From Paraspadella gotoi (taxonomy: Eukaryota > Chaetognatha): a DNA stretch of 64,000 nucleotides. Of this stretch, positions 41,916 through 53,371 are shown in pieces (within the stretch, counting starts at the first letter, position 1; each line of letters starts with the position of its first letter). The translations under genes and the position numbers were made by a program. Under the pieces are notes generated by a model. That model was given only the letters and a program-made list of their open reading frames with translations. It ran no database searches and was not told the origin of the DNA. The DNA is taken from assembly GCA_051294375.1 (NCBI GenBank), contig CM119267.1, positions 7,482,683-7,546,682 on the forward strand. The letters run 5' to 3'.

Positions 41916-42749
41916 CAACTGGCCAAAAGTTAGTGGCATATTTTCCCCCAAAAAAATATGAAAGCTGGATTAATAACACTACATAAAAATAATACCCAAA
42001 AAATAAATTAAAAAACGAGAGAATAGTCGCCATTTCATACATCTTATATTTTGTCAGAAGTGTATTAGTTTACAAAAGTTGACAGCAGTAAAATTAAAAC
42101 AAGTCTGAGATCTTTATAACCAGCACCAACTCCATGACGAAGCAGAATATCATTCGATTTGTTAAAAAGCAAGAGCCTTAGGTTTAAAAATCAATGACAT
42201 TTACGTTAAAACAATTATAAAAATATTAATACCTACAGTGAATATGTGAGGTAAAAAAATTAAAAATTAAAACAATAAATATTTCACTAACGATTCTATA
42301 AGTCGTCACTGATGAGTACAAATAATCCAGATAAGTAAAAATGCTTGACTCGTGAGCCGCAAAAAGTTATCGACGAGCAACCGTTCAGACCCATTTATTT
42401 CTTCATCTCAATTTAACATAACGCCAAGGACCTCGGTCTGTTCTTTGAAATTCTCAACGAAGTAAATTAAGTAATTTAACCCCACCTTATAGTGAGAGAA
42501 AAACTAGTGAGACCAAAAAGCACGAACTTTGCATTCACACCCATCAGTCTTCAATTAAAAAAAAAGCACGGTGGACAATTACGTGGATCATTTTAGGCGA
42601 AATAATACCTAAACATGATTATTAAGGCTAATTTTGTGAAACTGATTTGTGTTTGTGACTTTCCTGCTCTACTCCGACGATCTAACGGCAATCGTCACAT
42701 ACGCGAAAGTAAAGTAAACGTCAGTAAATTCGTCGAATACTTGAGTTTA
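41916..42749. other. Spacer between FOXRED2 and EOGT
   Basis: AT-rich, about 830 nt, with no gene recognised. It would hold the FOXRED2 3' UTR. Confidence 0.6.
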
Positions 42750-45700
42750 TTAAAATATTAACCCAAGGTCGACAAAAGACGCCATATCGCCGACACTTCC
42801 CACGTCGGGTGAAGTCACATGGAAGCCGGCGCCGGGTTGCGCCATATAAGATTTACAAGGCAGCGGAATCGCGGATGCATTATGGCGCCGAGTCAAAATC
42901 CATTTGAAACAGTCCTGGTTCAAATATTTTGACACTCGTATAAAATTATAATGCATTGTAATCTGATTGATATTACGACAATAAATCAAAGAAGCGCGAC
43001 TAACCTCTGCGAGCCAACGCCTCAAGTCTACGTCTAGAACATTCTCTAAGAAACGACGCAAGGGTTGAACATGAGTGAAATCCCCATCGAAGGCCGTATT
43101 GAAGTCTTCCACGATAAAGTGGAGCATCTCAGCTTCAGGCATTGGTATATGACCTGTAAGAAACATTTGGATAGTTATTGCAGAGGTTTCTCAGTAATTC
43201 AAATGGAGTACTAATGTAGGTCAAGACCTTTTTTGTTGCGGGGCATTTGAACTTTCGGTATAGAAGAATAATAGTAAAACGCCGGATGGAGGAAATTGGA
43301 TCGATGGGCGTCTGATGGAATCCCAACGGCGCGTCCTAAGAAGAAAATTTAGTTGACAAAAATCTTTGTAAACAGGAATACAGTTCAAGGACTATATTAC
43401 ATTCATAATATAATATGGCAACAGCCGGGTGGGTTGCCGTGATGCCCATTGAGACATCTCACTGTTGGCTTGAGGGGCTACCGACCCTCAGTGACGCCTC
43501 CTGCCACTGGCACGGTTAACCTAGGACGGTCTCGCTTTGCCCACACAGAGGGAAGCTGTTAGGACAGTGGATGGAACACAACGCTTGGGATGATGCGTTC
43601 CCCCTGTGAGCCTCTCATTTATCAATTACTTATGCCATTTTTCAAAAAGTTCCAGTTCTCAACCTGATCGGAAAACGTCAGCACCCGGCGCGGAGAAATC
43701 CTCGCCATATTCCATGACATTCACAACAAGCCGCTGGAAGGAGCATCCCGTCATGTTAACGAAGTCATGCAGCATTCTCACGGGAAATTCTTCATACAAG
43801 GAGAAAGTCGATCCATCCGGCGAGATGGCGTATATATCGCCGAGAACATAAAACATTTGGTACGTTCCTTAAGAGTAAGAATTATGTAAAAAATTAAATT
43901 ATACACTATTCAATGTGATGTGACCGTCATCAATAAAAATTTTGTTGTTGTATTGAATCGTGCAACATATTGAACTTAGTGGAGCTAACCCTAACCCTCC
44001 TTTTAAATCTCTCCTATCCGGACGTAATTAGTACGTAACACTATATACGTAGGCTAACTTATCTTACCGGAGGCTTCGTTTATTCTCTTGACAATGGTAG
44101 AAATGATTTCAGTTATTGGCAGAGTTACATGAGGCCATTCGATCCCGTGATTTTGATATTCGAGCATCCGATGAACTGCGCGCGTGGTATAACGATACCC
44201 GTGAATGAACCCACCTAAAATTTGACTTATAATCATTTCCGTCGAACTGAGAATAAAAATTAACTGATACTTGAAAATTTGTGGATAAGGCGCTATGACG
44301 ACTCTCCGCTACTTCTTTAACCCCCTCTAGCAACCATGGAACGGGTCCTGGGCTTGGAACTAGGCTTGAGGGTTTTCCACGTCCCCAAGGCGGTTTACGG
44401 CCGTCCTCACGCTTCCCGCAGGGTAGATACCGGGTTGGAATTGAACTCGGTACCTAGTGGTCATAAGCTCATGGCTTTACTCATTGAGCCACCGGGTCAA
44501 TACTATCAAGCTTATAGGCGGAGTGAACTTATGTAATGCCCGACTACAAATTAAACAAGAACGGCAATTCCATTGTGTTGCGCCGCAGTTACTTTCTTAT
44601 CGTAAGTATTTTCGGGTGATCACAAGAGCGTTAAACATTCACTGTCGTCTGTACAATAGAATGTACATCGGAATTCAATCTTTTATTATTTATAAGTTTC
44701 CTTTAACAACAAAACTGATCGCGAGCAGTCTCCGAGTTACGAGGTCTTATATGTAACATGAACATTTAAAACATAGGATAAACCAACAGACCGACGGACA
44801 GAACACCAGATCGACCGAAGAGTGACTTATTGAGTTGCTCCGCACGTTCTCGCGGCGCAACTAAAAATACAAATTATGAATTCAATCATTCTACCATACA
44901 AATCCTCTAATTTCTTTCTTACCCGCGCTCTCACGCCAATCTAATCCGTGGGAAATAACCCCTATGAAATACAACCCAGATACGTTTACAGCGCGGTGAT
45001 CGGCACGAATGTTCGGGTACTTTTTTCTTTTGCCAAGAAGACTTCCAGGATCCACAGCGGTGGCCTTAGGCCCTGGCGCTCGTGAAAAAATAGAGTTGTC
45101 ATAACGAAAGCCTAAGCAGCGGATTACTGTGTCAAACCCGGCACGAAAGGGGTAGTTGTCGCCAATTTGCATCGAGCTGTAAATTCCATCATTTCCTGGT
45201 AAGACTTGGATCTTGCCAAGCTCGTCCTTGATCATCTTGATGCCAGTAACATCAACCTGAAATAGCAAATAACTTGACATTCACGATAGATTTCTTTGAG
45301 GAACCCCAACTAGTTGACAATTACGAGTTTCCCTTCCAAAATTGCACCTCGGCCAAAGCATCAAGGGATTTAAGCTGATAAGTGTCAAGGAGGCCATTGT
45401 TGACACCACGGAGGTCACCGACGTAGTGAGTAGACCAGGAGAGTCGAACGCGGGAACGGGCAACGATGTGGATGAAGTTGGTGTTGCCGTAGATGGCGTC
45501 GGCCGTCTCAAATGCCGCATTGCCACGACCCAGGATCATCACCGATTGACCCTCGAAAGACTCACCGTCGGTGGGTATTTCTTCGTATCCAACAGCCAAT
45601 TCCGAGCTGCAGAAAGCGGATTAACACCCAATTGGTTACTGCTGTTGTCTTCATATTAGAAAATGCTCTTTTTCTAACCGAGAATCGGTTCTGAACAAAT

Positions 45701-48700
45701 CACTGAACCAAATTCTATATGATTTTGCATACAGTATCCCAATGGTCATATTAATGGGACTATAGAGGAAATTTTCAAGATTTCGTGTGAACAATTGCAT
45801 TTATGTCTTAACTTTGTAGAAAAACCATTTTATAATATTCATGAATTAAAATTTATTTTTATTCCTTTGCACTGCAGCGCAAAAAAAAGTAGCCACTTGT
45901 TTCACACCAAGAAAAACTATATTGGATGGCTGAATTTAAAAAAACAAAAAAGTATTGAAAGCTGAAGCGATTGGTCCAAGTCCCAATAAAATCGAGCGAA
46001 GCGTTTAAAAGTTATAGTATGGCAACGGAGGGACATGTGTGATGCCTGGGGTGTGAGGCATCTCCCGACAGCTGGCGCTCAGGGCTTTGGACCTGCAGTG
46101 ACCACCCCATGTCACTGGCGTATTTATGCCGACATTATCACTCTTTAACCAGCGTGACCGTGAGGGGATGGAACCCGGAACTCACGGTTGGTGAATAAGT
46201 ACTTAGCTTTTTCAAGCCAATGGGACGAGTTGAGTTTCACCAAGCTTTGCGGGAGGCGAATTTAGGATTCGCCACAATAAGACAAATTCAGCATCAAATA
46301 TCTGTAGGGATAGGTGTCAACTATTTTTTTACCAAAATAAAATTAAAATAAGTAGGGAAACTATACGGAAAAACAATCTTTTAAAAGTAAGGAAAAAGCA
46401 GTTGAGTTACCCAAGATTACTTTCAAAGCTTTTTCATATCTAAATATTTATTCTTATAGCATTTCGTGTTGAAGCAAACTTTTATATTAACATTTAATTA
46501 TATTAAAACTATTTTTTTCATTTTTGTTATAAAATTACTTTTTGATTTTGTAAAAACTTTAAAAAAATTACTTCTTTTTAATATTTATTATTAGATATCA
46601 TATTTAGTATAAATTAAAAAGCTATTTTATAGAAAAAAATTTATTGCTAACCCTTTTATATGTTTAATTTCATTATGATTTTGTCATTTCTATATTATAA
46701 ATAACAGTCAGAAAAAGAAATGTTATCAATACTAACCTTTGGAAATAACTTTTTCCCAATTCCATTTTGAGACTCTGACTTTAAAGTCTTGCTGTATTAT
46801 ACTGCCTGATTTGGTTCTTTTTTTTTTCACCAATCGATAGCTCTTTAAAAAAGCTATACTTTTTAGATATATTTTTTTCAAAATTAAAAAAGAAATAGTG
46901 GTGTATTTAAAGCTAACTAGGGGCTACTTTTTTTTGCGCCGCAGTGAAAACTTGCTTCGTCCACCATTTTAGATCTAATTTTTGCTCTCCACTCGAAAGT
47001 TCTTATGTTTATGAATGATCCTGGAAATAGAGTGAAAATTGTTTTTTGTCATAATAAATATACTTTTCTGAATAAGTAAACGTTTCTGCAACTGATTAAG
47101 ATAAAAAGTTCAAAAAATTTGTCCGCCGGGGCTGACCCCTGGGGGGCCCATATCTCAGGTCATAGGCCAAATTTTAAAAATCTCCTCAATAGTCCCATTT
47201 CTATTGCCCTAAAATAAATTCATGCAAAATTTCAAGTAGTTTGATCGGAACTGATTCTCGGTTCGAAAAAACAGGAGAGCATTTTTTAAAATGAAGGCTT
47301 CTGTATGGTATCCTCATAAAGACTCCTCATTAAAAAAATTAAAGTTAAAAATATTTTTATAATACACACTCCTCATGCCTCACCCTTCAAACTTGGGTTT
47401 GACTGGGGTGTCGGCACCAGTGGCTACAAGCAATGTCTTGCAAAGGTAAGCCTGTCCGCGTTGATCTTTCATGGTGAACATTCCCTCATTAGTTTTGGAT
47501 TCCACCAGTTGCATGATGCCCCTAATTGTTGTATTAAATTGAACCTGACAGTGAGGAATGAGAAACAATTAATAATTACTACCTTAAGTTATTCTTAATA
47601 TTCTCAATTCAAAAAACCTTAATTCCAAGCTTTTTTTGGTAATCTGCTAAATAATCAACCAGTCTGTCAGCGTGAGGGAACATCTTTCTGGAGTAATGCC
47701 GCATGAGTAGAGAGTCATCATCACTCAGTAAAGAGTTCCAATCATGGCGCAGGTTAAATTCCTGTCATTAAAATTTAAACCTATCTCTAACTCGAATTAA
47801 GACATTTTTTTTTGAGGGATTTACAAGTGCAGTATTTAATTGCTGTACTTGTAAATCCCATAAAAAAATGTCTTAATTCAATTTACCTTACCTGTGCATA
47901 TGATGTCCCTTCAAAAATTATCTCTAACTTATTTAGTAATTTATATTCTAATTGATTGATATAGATTACTAATTATAAATTATATTAATTGATAAATTAA
48001 TATATTCTAAATTAAGATCCTCATGGCCGCCCATACGTTCTCTGCATTATAATAGAACTGTCTTTAACCCACTGATATTTAATCAAGTCGATAGATGCAG
48101 TATTAAGGTAAGCCATAACTCAATAAATACCACTCATCCGCAAAGCTGAAGTAACTCACATTGTTTGTTTTCCCCGTGTTGCGCTTATTAATGGATATGA
48201 GTGTTCGGTGCCGCGGGTACTTGAGATAAAAACTCCCTGGAACATTTGCTCGTTCAAAGATGACGTAATCACGGTTAGCTCTAAATAAATTGGGTATTAA
48301 TTTATAGTAAAAATATATTCAGATGGATAACAAAAAAAATTAAACTTTAGATGGAAATTGTCATACCATCTACACTTCTACAGTTTAATCATTCCACACC
48401 ACACAGCATACATATAATTTTAACAAGTGGCGAATCTTAAATTCGCCTCCCGTATAGCTTTGGTGAAACTCGGCTCGTCCCATTGGCTTGGACAGCTAAG
48501 TACTCGTTCACCAACCGTGAGTTCCGGGTTCAATCCCCTCCCGGTCACGCTGGTTAAAGTATGATGGTGTCGGCAGGCATAAACACGCCAGTGACATGGG
48601 GTGGTCACTGCAGGTCTAAAGCCCTGAGCGCCAGCTGTCGGGAGATGCCTTACACCCCGGGCATCACACATGTCTCCCTGTTGCCATAAACTCTCAGTAA

Positions 48701-48928
48701 ACACATTTTGTTAATAGAAATAAAACCATTCATCTTTAGAACCATCTGAGTTTCAATTATTACCAATGCTTCTTACCTTTCCAGAAAAAAGCCCATCTGC
48801 AAACCGGCAGGCCCCGCGCCTATGACGCAATAGTCATGATACACTGATTCAGGAGACGCCGATGAGGGAATCTGAATCAATGTGGACCAAACTATGACAA
48901 AAAAGAGCACAAATTTTGCAGTGCTCAT
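42750..48928 (-). CDS. FOXRED2: FAD-dependent oxidoreductase FOXRED2 (ERFAD)
   Basis: ER-lumenal flavoprotein linked in mammals to ER-associated degradation. Exon 1 (48777-48928) has a signal peptide ([17 protein letters not shown]) and the FAD loop [15 protein letters not shown]. Exon 2 (from 48280) reads [19 protein letters not shown], then exons near 47762-47640, 47545-47385, 45600-45335, 45258-44920, 44215-44060, 43850-43660, 43335-43225, 43160-43010 and 42915-42750. The NAD(P) site is [11 protein letters not shown]; other matches are [36 protein letters not shown] and RINEASG. The protein ends ...GLIF; I recall a KEEL-type signal on mammalian ERFAD and see none here, so a further exon or a real loss is possible. 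Introns hold two SINE copies, a large inverted-repeat element and a palindrome. Confidence 0.92.
43415..43610 (-). repeat. Divergent SINE-like copy in FOXRED2 intron
   Basis: Ordered blocks (GGCAAC, TGATGCC, GACATCTC, GCTTGAGGGGCT, CAGTGACG, CACTGGC, TTAACC) match the body of the SINE copies at 46018 and 48420. Divergence is high. Confidence 0.4.
44333..44503 (-). mobile_element. tRNA-derived SINE, family B
   Basis: The minus strand begins with a tRNA-like head: box A TGGCTCAATGAG and box B GAGTTCAATTCC at normal spacing, followed by a GC-rich body. It is not a functional tRNA because no full cloverleaf is evident. It lies in a FOXRED2 intron. Confidence 0.7.
45870..46946. mobile_element. 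1.08-kb inverted-repeat element carrying a nested SINE
   Basis: The ends 45870-45894 and 46922-46946 are near-perfect 25-bp inverted repeats (CACTGCAGCGC then A8, GTAGCC; one mismatch). The interior has no transposase frame and contains the SINE at 46018-46275. No clear target-site duplication was seen. Confidence 0.75.
46018..46275 (-). mobile_element. tRNA-derived SINE, family A, copy 1
   Basis: About 255 nt, closely similar (inverted) to 48420-48685. On the minus strand it carries a box B-like GGGTTCCATCCC and the shared body. Confidence 0.75.
47794..47879. repeat. Near-perfect palindrome, 37-39 bp arms
   Basis: Left arm 47794-47832 and right arm 47843-47879 pair along their length (GAATTAAGACATTTTTTT... 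GGGATTTACAAGT), with a 10-nt loop. TATCTCTAACT occurs on both sides (near 47782 and 47921), which may be a target duplication. It lies in a short FOXRED2 intron. Confidence 0.8.
48420..48685 (+). mobile_element. tRNA-derived SINE, family A, copy 2
   Basis: The plus strand has a tRNA-like head ending in a perfect box B (GGGTTCAATCCC, near 48527) and then a 150-nt body ending ...GTTGCCATAAA. It is an inverted copy of 46018-46275 in another FOXRED2 intron. Confidence 0.8.
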
Positions 48929-48951
48929 TTTTCGTCAAATCTAGTTGTAAA

Positions 48952-48972
48952 CTAAACAAAAAAAAAATTATC
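48952..48972 (-). promoter_or_regulatory. Splice acceptor upstream of FOXRED2 ATG
   Basis: Minus-strand AATTTTTTTTTGTTTAG ends 23 nt before ATG 48928. Confidence 0.6.
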
Positions 48973-49667
48973 TTAGACTGAGTTAAGTGACCTAGCGAAC
49001 TATCAATCCATTCTAACAACGCGTTTCAATGACTTTGGCCAAAAATGTACTTTGAAGATCAATGATTTGGTTGCCTGTTTAGTGTTTAATGCTAATGATG
49101 TAACTAAAAAAAACCAGCTAATTAAAACAATAATAAACTATAAAAAATAAATAAAAGAATAAATATAAAAACTATAAAATAATCACAGCAACAAATTTTA
49201 TCAAAAAAAAAAAAACCAAAAAAAAATTCGATTCATTAACGCAAAAATCACATACAATTCTAAATCTGTTGTAAAATATGTATAATAACAAATTTAATAT
49301 TACGATTAGATTGCTGGTCGTTCAAAAAATATGTCATTTTATGAGATATACCATTGTCTAGTTATTTAATGCAAATGGTACAAGCAACATAAAAATTATC
49401 AATTTATTTAATACATAAGGCTTAAGCTATCTTCCTTTATACTTCCCTCTTACAAGATAAAATCAAAGGAGGATCCAGTAAGCTTTCAATCAGGACTTTT
49501 TAGTTTGGCTTCCGTATCTACGAATTTGTATAACATTTAAAAAACGTTTAAATTGTATAAAATGAACTCTCCCTTAAGTATTAGAACGAGGAATAAAATA
49601 CATACTACCCTCAAAAAACAAGAAGCTGACTGTTACGAAATTGGTACAAAAAATATAAAAATTGTCC
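48973..49667. other. AT-rich spacer upstream of FOXRED2
   Basis: About 700 nt with long A/T runs. No gene or repeat recognised. Confidence 0.6.
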
Positions 49668-49735
49668 GATCAAGCTGATCCTTAGACTTAGGCTTAGTCA
49701 GAATCAAGCTGATCCTTAGACTTAGGCTTAGTCAG
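49668..49735. repeat. Tandem duplication, 34 bp x 2
   Basis: Two identical adjacent copies except for the first base (ATCAAGCTGATCCTTAGACT...). The second merges into the decayed FOXRED2 last-exon copy. Confidence 0.9.
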
Positions 49736-50735
49736 AATCCATTGAAAACAGTCCTAGGATTAAAAATTTGGTTTGAATAAACTGTAATATAAAATAGAAA
49801 TTTTCAAAGAAACTACACAAGGGTTTAATATGAGATAAATCTCCATAAAACTACATGAAACTTCAATATAGATACATAAAATATACATAATATTATACAT
49901 ACATTAATACATATGTACAAATATGGAAGTGGCAGAGTTATACTTCCAACTATTTAAAATATTATAATAAATAAGTGTGAATCAATACAATTTTCGTGCA
50001 TATTTATACAGTGTGAACAGATCGGATGTAAGAGTAAAAATCACCGGCGGATGGAAGCCCTTCAGCTCATTGACCGGTGCCATTTGTCTCTTGACCAATA
50101 GGAAAGTTCCATTCTGGTTTCAGCGGATTTTACCCGCGTCGCCGATCCGATTTCGATTTTTGATTCCCTGCGATGGGACACAACCTTTATCTAAAAAAAA
50201 AACAAACAAAAACAAACAAACCGATGCATCAGAAATTGTTTAATGAAATATTTTTTATGAATGTAACTGCTCTTTAATTTTCATAAATGCTCCTTATCAA
50301 TTGATATTAATTTATGTTGAAATTCAGATCAGATAATATGACAGAGATAATTTTTTTCAGTTCCCAGTTTTAGAGATTAGCTGCTCTTTGGTGTGGCAGT
50401 ATGACGTAAAACTGCCTTACCACTCTGTTTCAGCCTAATTGAAATGGCTGAATTGGCTTATGAGGCGGGCCAAAATTTATCGCTTTCCATCATTATGATT
50501 TGTTAATACTAAGTTATTTTGTCCTTTAGATACTTAAATCCTTAAAAATCATCATCATCATTCCATAATTTTTATAGTATCCTTTTTATTAGAAAAAACT
50601 CCGTCTGCAATCCGGATGGGCCAGTGCCAATGACACAGGAGTAGTAAAACAAAGACTTGCTTGAGTCGGATGACAGCGTCTTAATCAAAATGAATTAGAC
50701 GATGACTGACGTTCAGGATCCTCATTTTTTTTTCG
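49725..50735 (-). pseudogene. Decayed partial FOXRED2 duplicate
   Basis: At least three blocks match FOXRED2 exons in the same order and strand. Block 50578-50735 matches exon 1: it starts ATGAG and keeps YYSCVIGTGPSGLQTEFFL against the FAD loop of the gene, but an in-frame TAA precedes it. Block 49812-49850 matches the exon at about 43065-43113 (CAAGGGTT.AA.ATGAG). Block 49725-49765 matches the start of the last exon (GACTGTTTTCAATGGATTCTGACT). The middle exons are missing, since the span is about 1 kb against 6.2 kb. It lies directly upstream of the intact gene, so it is a broken tandem duplicate. Confidence 0.8.
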
Positions 50736-51042
50736 AGTTCTTATAGAAGATCAATTTAAAAAAACAAAAAATCTAAAGTTGAAAAAAAAATGCGAGGTTA
50801 GAAAATATAGGTAATTATAAAGTTAGTCTACATCCTCTTCAAGCACATCTCTCCTGACAATCACTAATTACTAATTACGTCATGCAAAAGACAACCACCG
50901 CGAGGCTTGTTTTATTTTGTTTTGTTTTATTATTACTACACAACTGTAAAAAAATATATATTTGAAGACGCAGAACAAATTTCTAATTAAAAAAACAAAA
51001 ACAAATTGTCAGAATCATGATAAATCTTACAAAAAAAGGTAT
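50736..51042. other. Spacer between ZNF-1 and FOXRED2 pseudogene
   Basis: About 300 nt, AT-rich, containing the ZNF-1 3' UTR. Nothing else seen. Confidence 0.6.
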
Positions 51043-52611
51043 TTAGCTACAGGAAGAGTTGCGAGAAACTGCATCCTCCATTAAATGTTGGGTAAAGTGT
51101 TTTCGAGAGGGATAAAAAGAATCACAATTTTGACAAAAATGAATAAATTTCTCGGGACAATGACGATCGTAAATATGTATCTGCAAAGATCCTTCGTTGT
51201 CTCTCAACAATCCGCAATAGTGACAGACACAAAGCCTTTTGTCCAAAACCGTATTGCGAAGAATTTTGACTTTTTCAACGCTGGTGTCTATTTCCGGAAG
51301 CGGTCCTGTTATACGTAAGGCCGTTTCAATAAAAGGTTCAAAGTCATGAACTTGTTTGAAATGGCTTAGTTGATCGGAATCTGCAACTGTATGGTTACAA
51401 ATCCTACATGTCCCCTGTTCGATAGTTATATCATGGATCTTTTTCATATGTTTTATAAATTTATTGTATACATAAGTTCTAAAACAAATGTGACATTTGT
51501 GTCGTAGCACAACTTGGATATTCGAATTGACAGTCATGTTTTCTATCACTGATTCATTGGAAACATTTAATTGATTCGGCTCTAACGTTTGATCTTGCTG
51601 AGCGACAGTGCGAACCACTGATTGAAATTTATGCTTTTTCATCAAATGTTTATTTTCTGACGTTGTGACTAAACCGCAAATTCTACAAGTTTTACCGTCT
51701 ATTATTTTTTGGTGAATGTTGAGGTAATGAGATGCGATTTGGTCGCCTGAAAAGACGTCAAAACACAAGTGACAGCGATACTGCAGATGTTTTGCAAAAC
51801 GAAAGCTGGGGGAATCGATTTGGGATATTTTCGCTAAATGAATCTCAGATGTTTTTGAGTTTTCATCCGATAGCTTGTCGCTTAAAATATCGTTTGAAGC
51901 ATCATTTTCGATCAAAGGTTCTTCAGTGGCTTCGATTTCTTCGAAGTCGTCATAGCTTTCTTCAGCATGGTCATCGGGCATATTAATGTCTAAAAAATCT
52001 AGAGGTTCCTCTTCCTTGGGCGTAACAGAATCGATCAAATCCACAACAGTAGTTTTTTCCTTTGAAGCGGCGGGCCCCTCGAGTTTTAGTCTTTTTGTGG
52101 GACGGTTAACTTCCCCTTCGTTAAAGCTCAACATCGAGGCTCTGTCAATGTTGTTGCACGCGTTTCTAACGGTTTCTTCGTCAAAACGAGGCAAGCCCTC
52201 GTTTGAAGCGGCGTCATTAAAACTATTCTCAACATGCTTGTTTAGCGTTTTTTCATTATTATCGATAGATCGATGGAAATGGCTGGGGAGGCCTAGTTGG
52301 TCCGAAGTATAATTATTGCTAACCGTAGGACTAGGACCTTCATTGGTCGTAAACCCTGAAGAATTAGCGTAAAACTGTGTCTGTGAAACACTATGATAAA
52401 GATGCACCGGGAGGCTTGGGCGAGCAATACCATAATAAGAGGCATTGCTGTTTGATTTTTCTCCTCCATTTTGAAATGGCTCGAATGGTAAAGTTGATCG
52501 TTCCAAAAGAATGTGTTTTTCAGTCTTGAACAAGCTCCAGAGCCCACAGCTTATTTGTCTATGTAGAAGAGCATGAACAGCATTCATAACTTGATCTACT
52601 GAATCCACCAT
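51043..52611 (-). CDS. C2H2 zinc-finger protein, paralogue 1
   Basis: Intronless, 522 aa. An N-terminal module of about 40 residues (SVDQVMNAVHALLHRQI... then LWSLFKTEKHILLERS) is shared with the next two genes. A low-complexity acidic middle contains a EEEPLDFLDI segment. Six C2H2-like fingers lie between about residues 275 and 520: YRCHLC...HYLNIH, KTCRIC...HLMKKH, HKCHIC...HMKKIH, GTCRIC...HFKQVH, CVCHYC...HIYDRHC and HFCQNC...HLM. A DNA- or RNA-binding regulatory role is inferred from the fingers. No known orthologue was recognised. Confidence 0.85.
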   Translation of the reverse strand: MVDSVDQVMNAVHALLHRQISCGLWSLFKTEKHILLERSTLPFEPFQNGGEKSNSNASYYGIARPSLPVHLYHSVSQTQFYANSSGFTTNEGPSPTVSNNYTSDQLGLPSHFHRSIDNNEKTLNKHVENSFNDAASNEGLPRFDEETVRNACNNIDRASMLSFNEGEVNRPTKRLKLEGPAASKEKTTVVDLIDSVTPKEEEPLDFLDINMPDDHAEESYDDFEEIEATEEPLIENDASNDILSDKLSDENSKTSEIHLAKISQIDSPSFRFAKHLQYRCHLCFDVFSGDQIASHYLNIHQKIIDGKTCRICGLVTTSENKHLMKKHKFQSVVRTVAQQDQTLEPNQLNVSNESVIENMTVNSNIQVVLRHKCHICFRTYVYNKFIKHMKKIHDITIEQGTCRICNHTVADSDQLSHFKQVHDFEPFIETALRITGPLPEIDTSVEKVKILRNTVLDKRLCVCHYCGLLRDNEGSLQIHIYDRHCPEKFIHFCQNCDSFYPSRKHFTQHLMEDAVSRNSSCS

Positions 52612-52638
52612 TTTTTATTCTGAAAGTCTCGTTAATTC

Positions 52639-52652
52639 CTGAAAAAAACATC
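52639..52652 (-). promoter_or_regulatory. Splice acceptor upstream of ZNF-1 ATG
   Basis: Minus-strand GTGATGTTTTTTTCAG ends 27 nt before ATG 52611. Confidence 0.55.
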
Positions 52653-53371
52653 ACGAGGCAAATAAATTCAACGTTTAAATTTCAGGACAACAATTTCTTT
52701 TAAACGAAAAATTACAAATAGTTTTTTATTACATATTTTTGTCAACAGCTTTTTTTTTCGTTCTCCCTTCGGCTTTAACTTTTTCAATTTTTATTTCACT
52801 TCAAGTCAACGTTTATTGAACGAAAAAAATTTTAAAGGCGTGTTTAAAAGAATGTTGGATATATTTGTATAACAATGCCCAATAGAAATAATTGATAATA
52901 ATAATTAATAAACACTACTATATCAGAATTCAGAAAGACAACGAAATTGACTAAGAAAACGAAAACAACAATCATGACGAGAGTGTTCAAATTTTTTAAA
53001 GTTCAAATTTTTTAAAGTTATATGAACCCTCGCATTATTCAATAAAAATTGGATACAATTAAAACTCGATAGCAAAATGGAAACATGCCCGGCCTACCAG
53101 CCCAAGGTCATAGGTTGGATTCCAACAAAAAGGAAAGAGGGAACGAAAGAAAAAGATCAAGATGGAACAAAAGAGTGAGACGGAACGAAAGAGAAAGAGA
53201 TAGAATGAGAAATGTCGGACTCAAATTCTTGAAGAATAACTGAAACTGTCAACATCTCCTAAAAATTACCGCACATCAGAAAAAAAAATTAATGACTGGA
53301 AGAGGTAAACAATTAACCAGACCGTTGCTTATAATGATGGAATTTTATTTCTCTATGGAATTGAATGTTAT
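52653..53371. other. Spacer between ZNF-2 and ZNF-1
   Basis: About 720 nt, AT-rich. It contains a 17-bp tandem duplication (TTCAAATTTTTTAAAG, near 52988) and a SINE-like fragment at 53061-53130. No gene recognised. Confidence 0.6.
53061..53130 (+). repeat. tRNA-like SINE fragment
   Basis: Box A-like TAGCAAAATGG and box B-like GGTTGGATTCC at tRNA spacing, followed by a GA/CA-rich tail. No cloverleaf. Probably the head of a degraded SINE. Confidence 0.45.

Noticed and set aside
44333-48685. tRNA genes at box A/B hits.
   Set aside because: Box sequences are followed by non-tRNA bodies, no full cloverleaf or anticodon arm is evident, and copies recur in introns as SINEs.
48420-48704. 94-codon minus-strand open frame.
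   Set aside because: It lies entirely within a SINE copy, and the same sequence recurs at 46018-46275.
49977-50243. 88-codon plus-strand open frame in a locally GC-richer patch.
   Set aside because: No similarity recognised, it ends in an A-rich low-complexity tail and overlaps the FOXRED2 pseudogene span.
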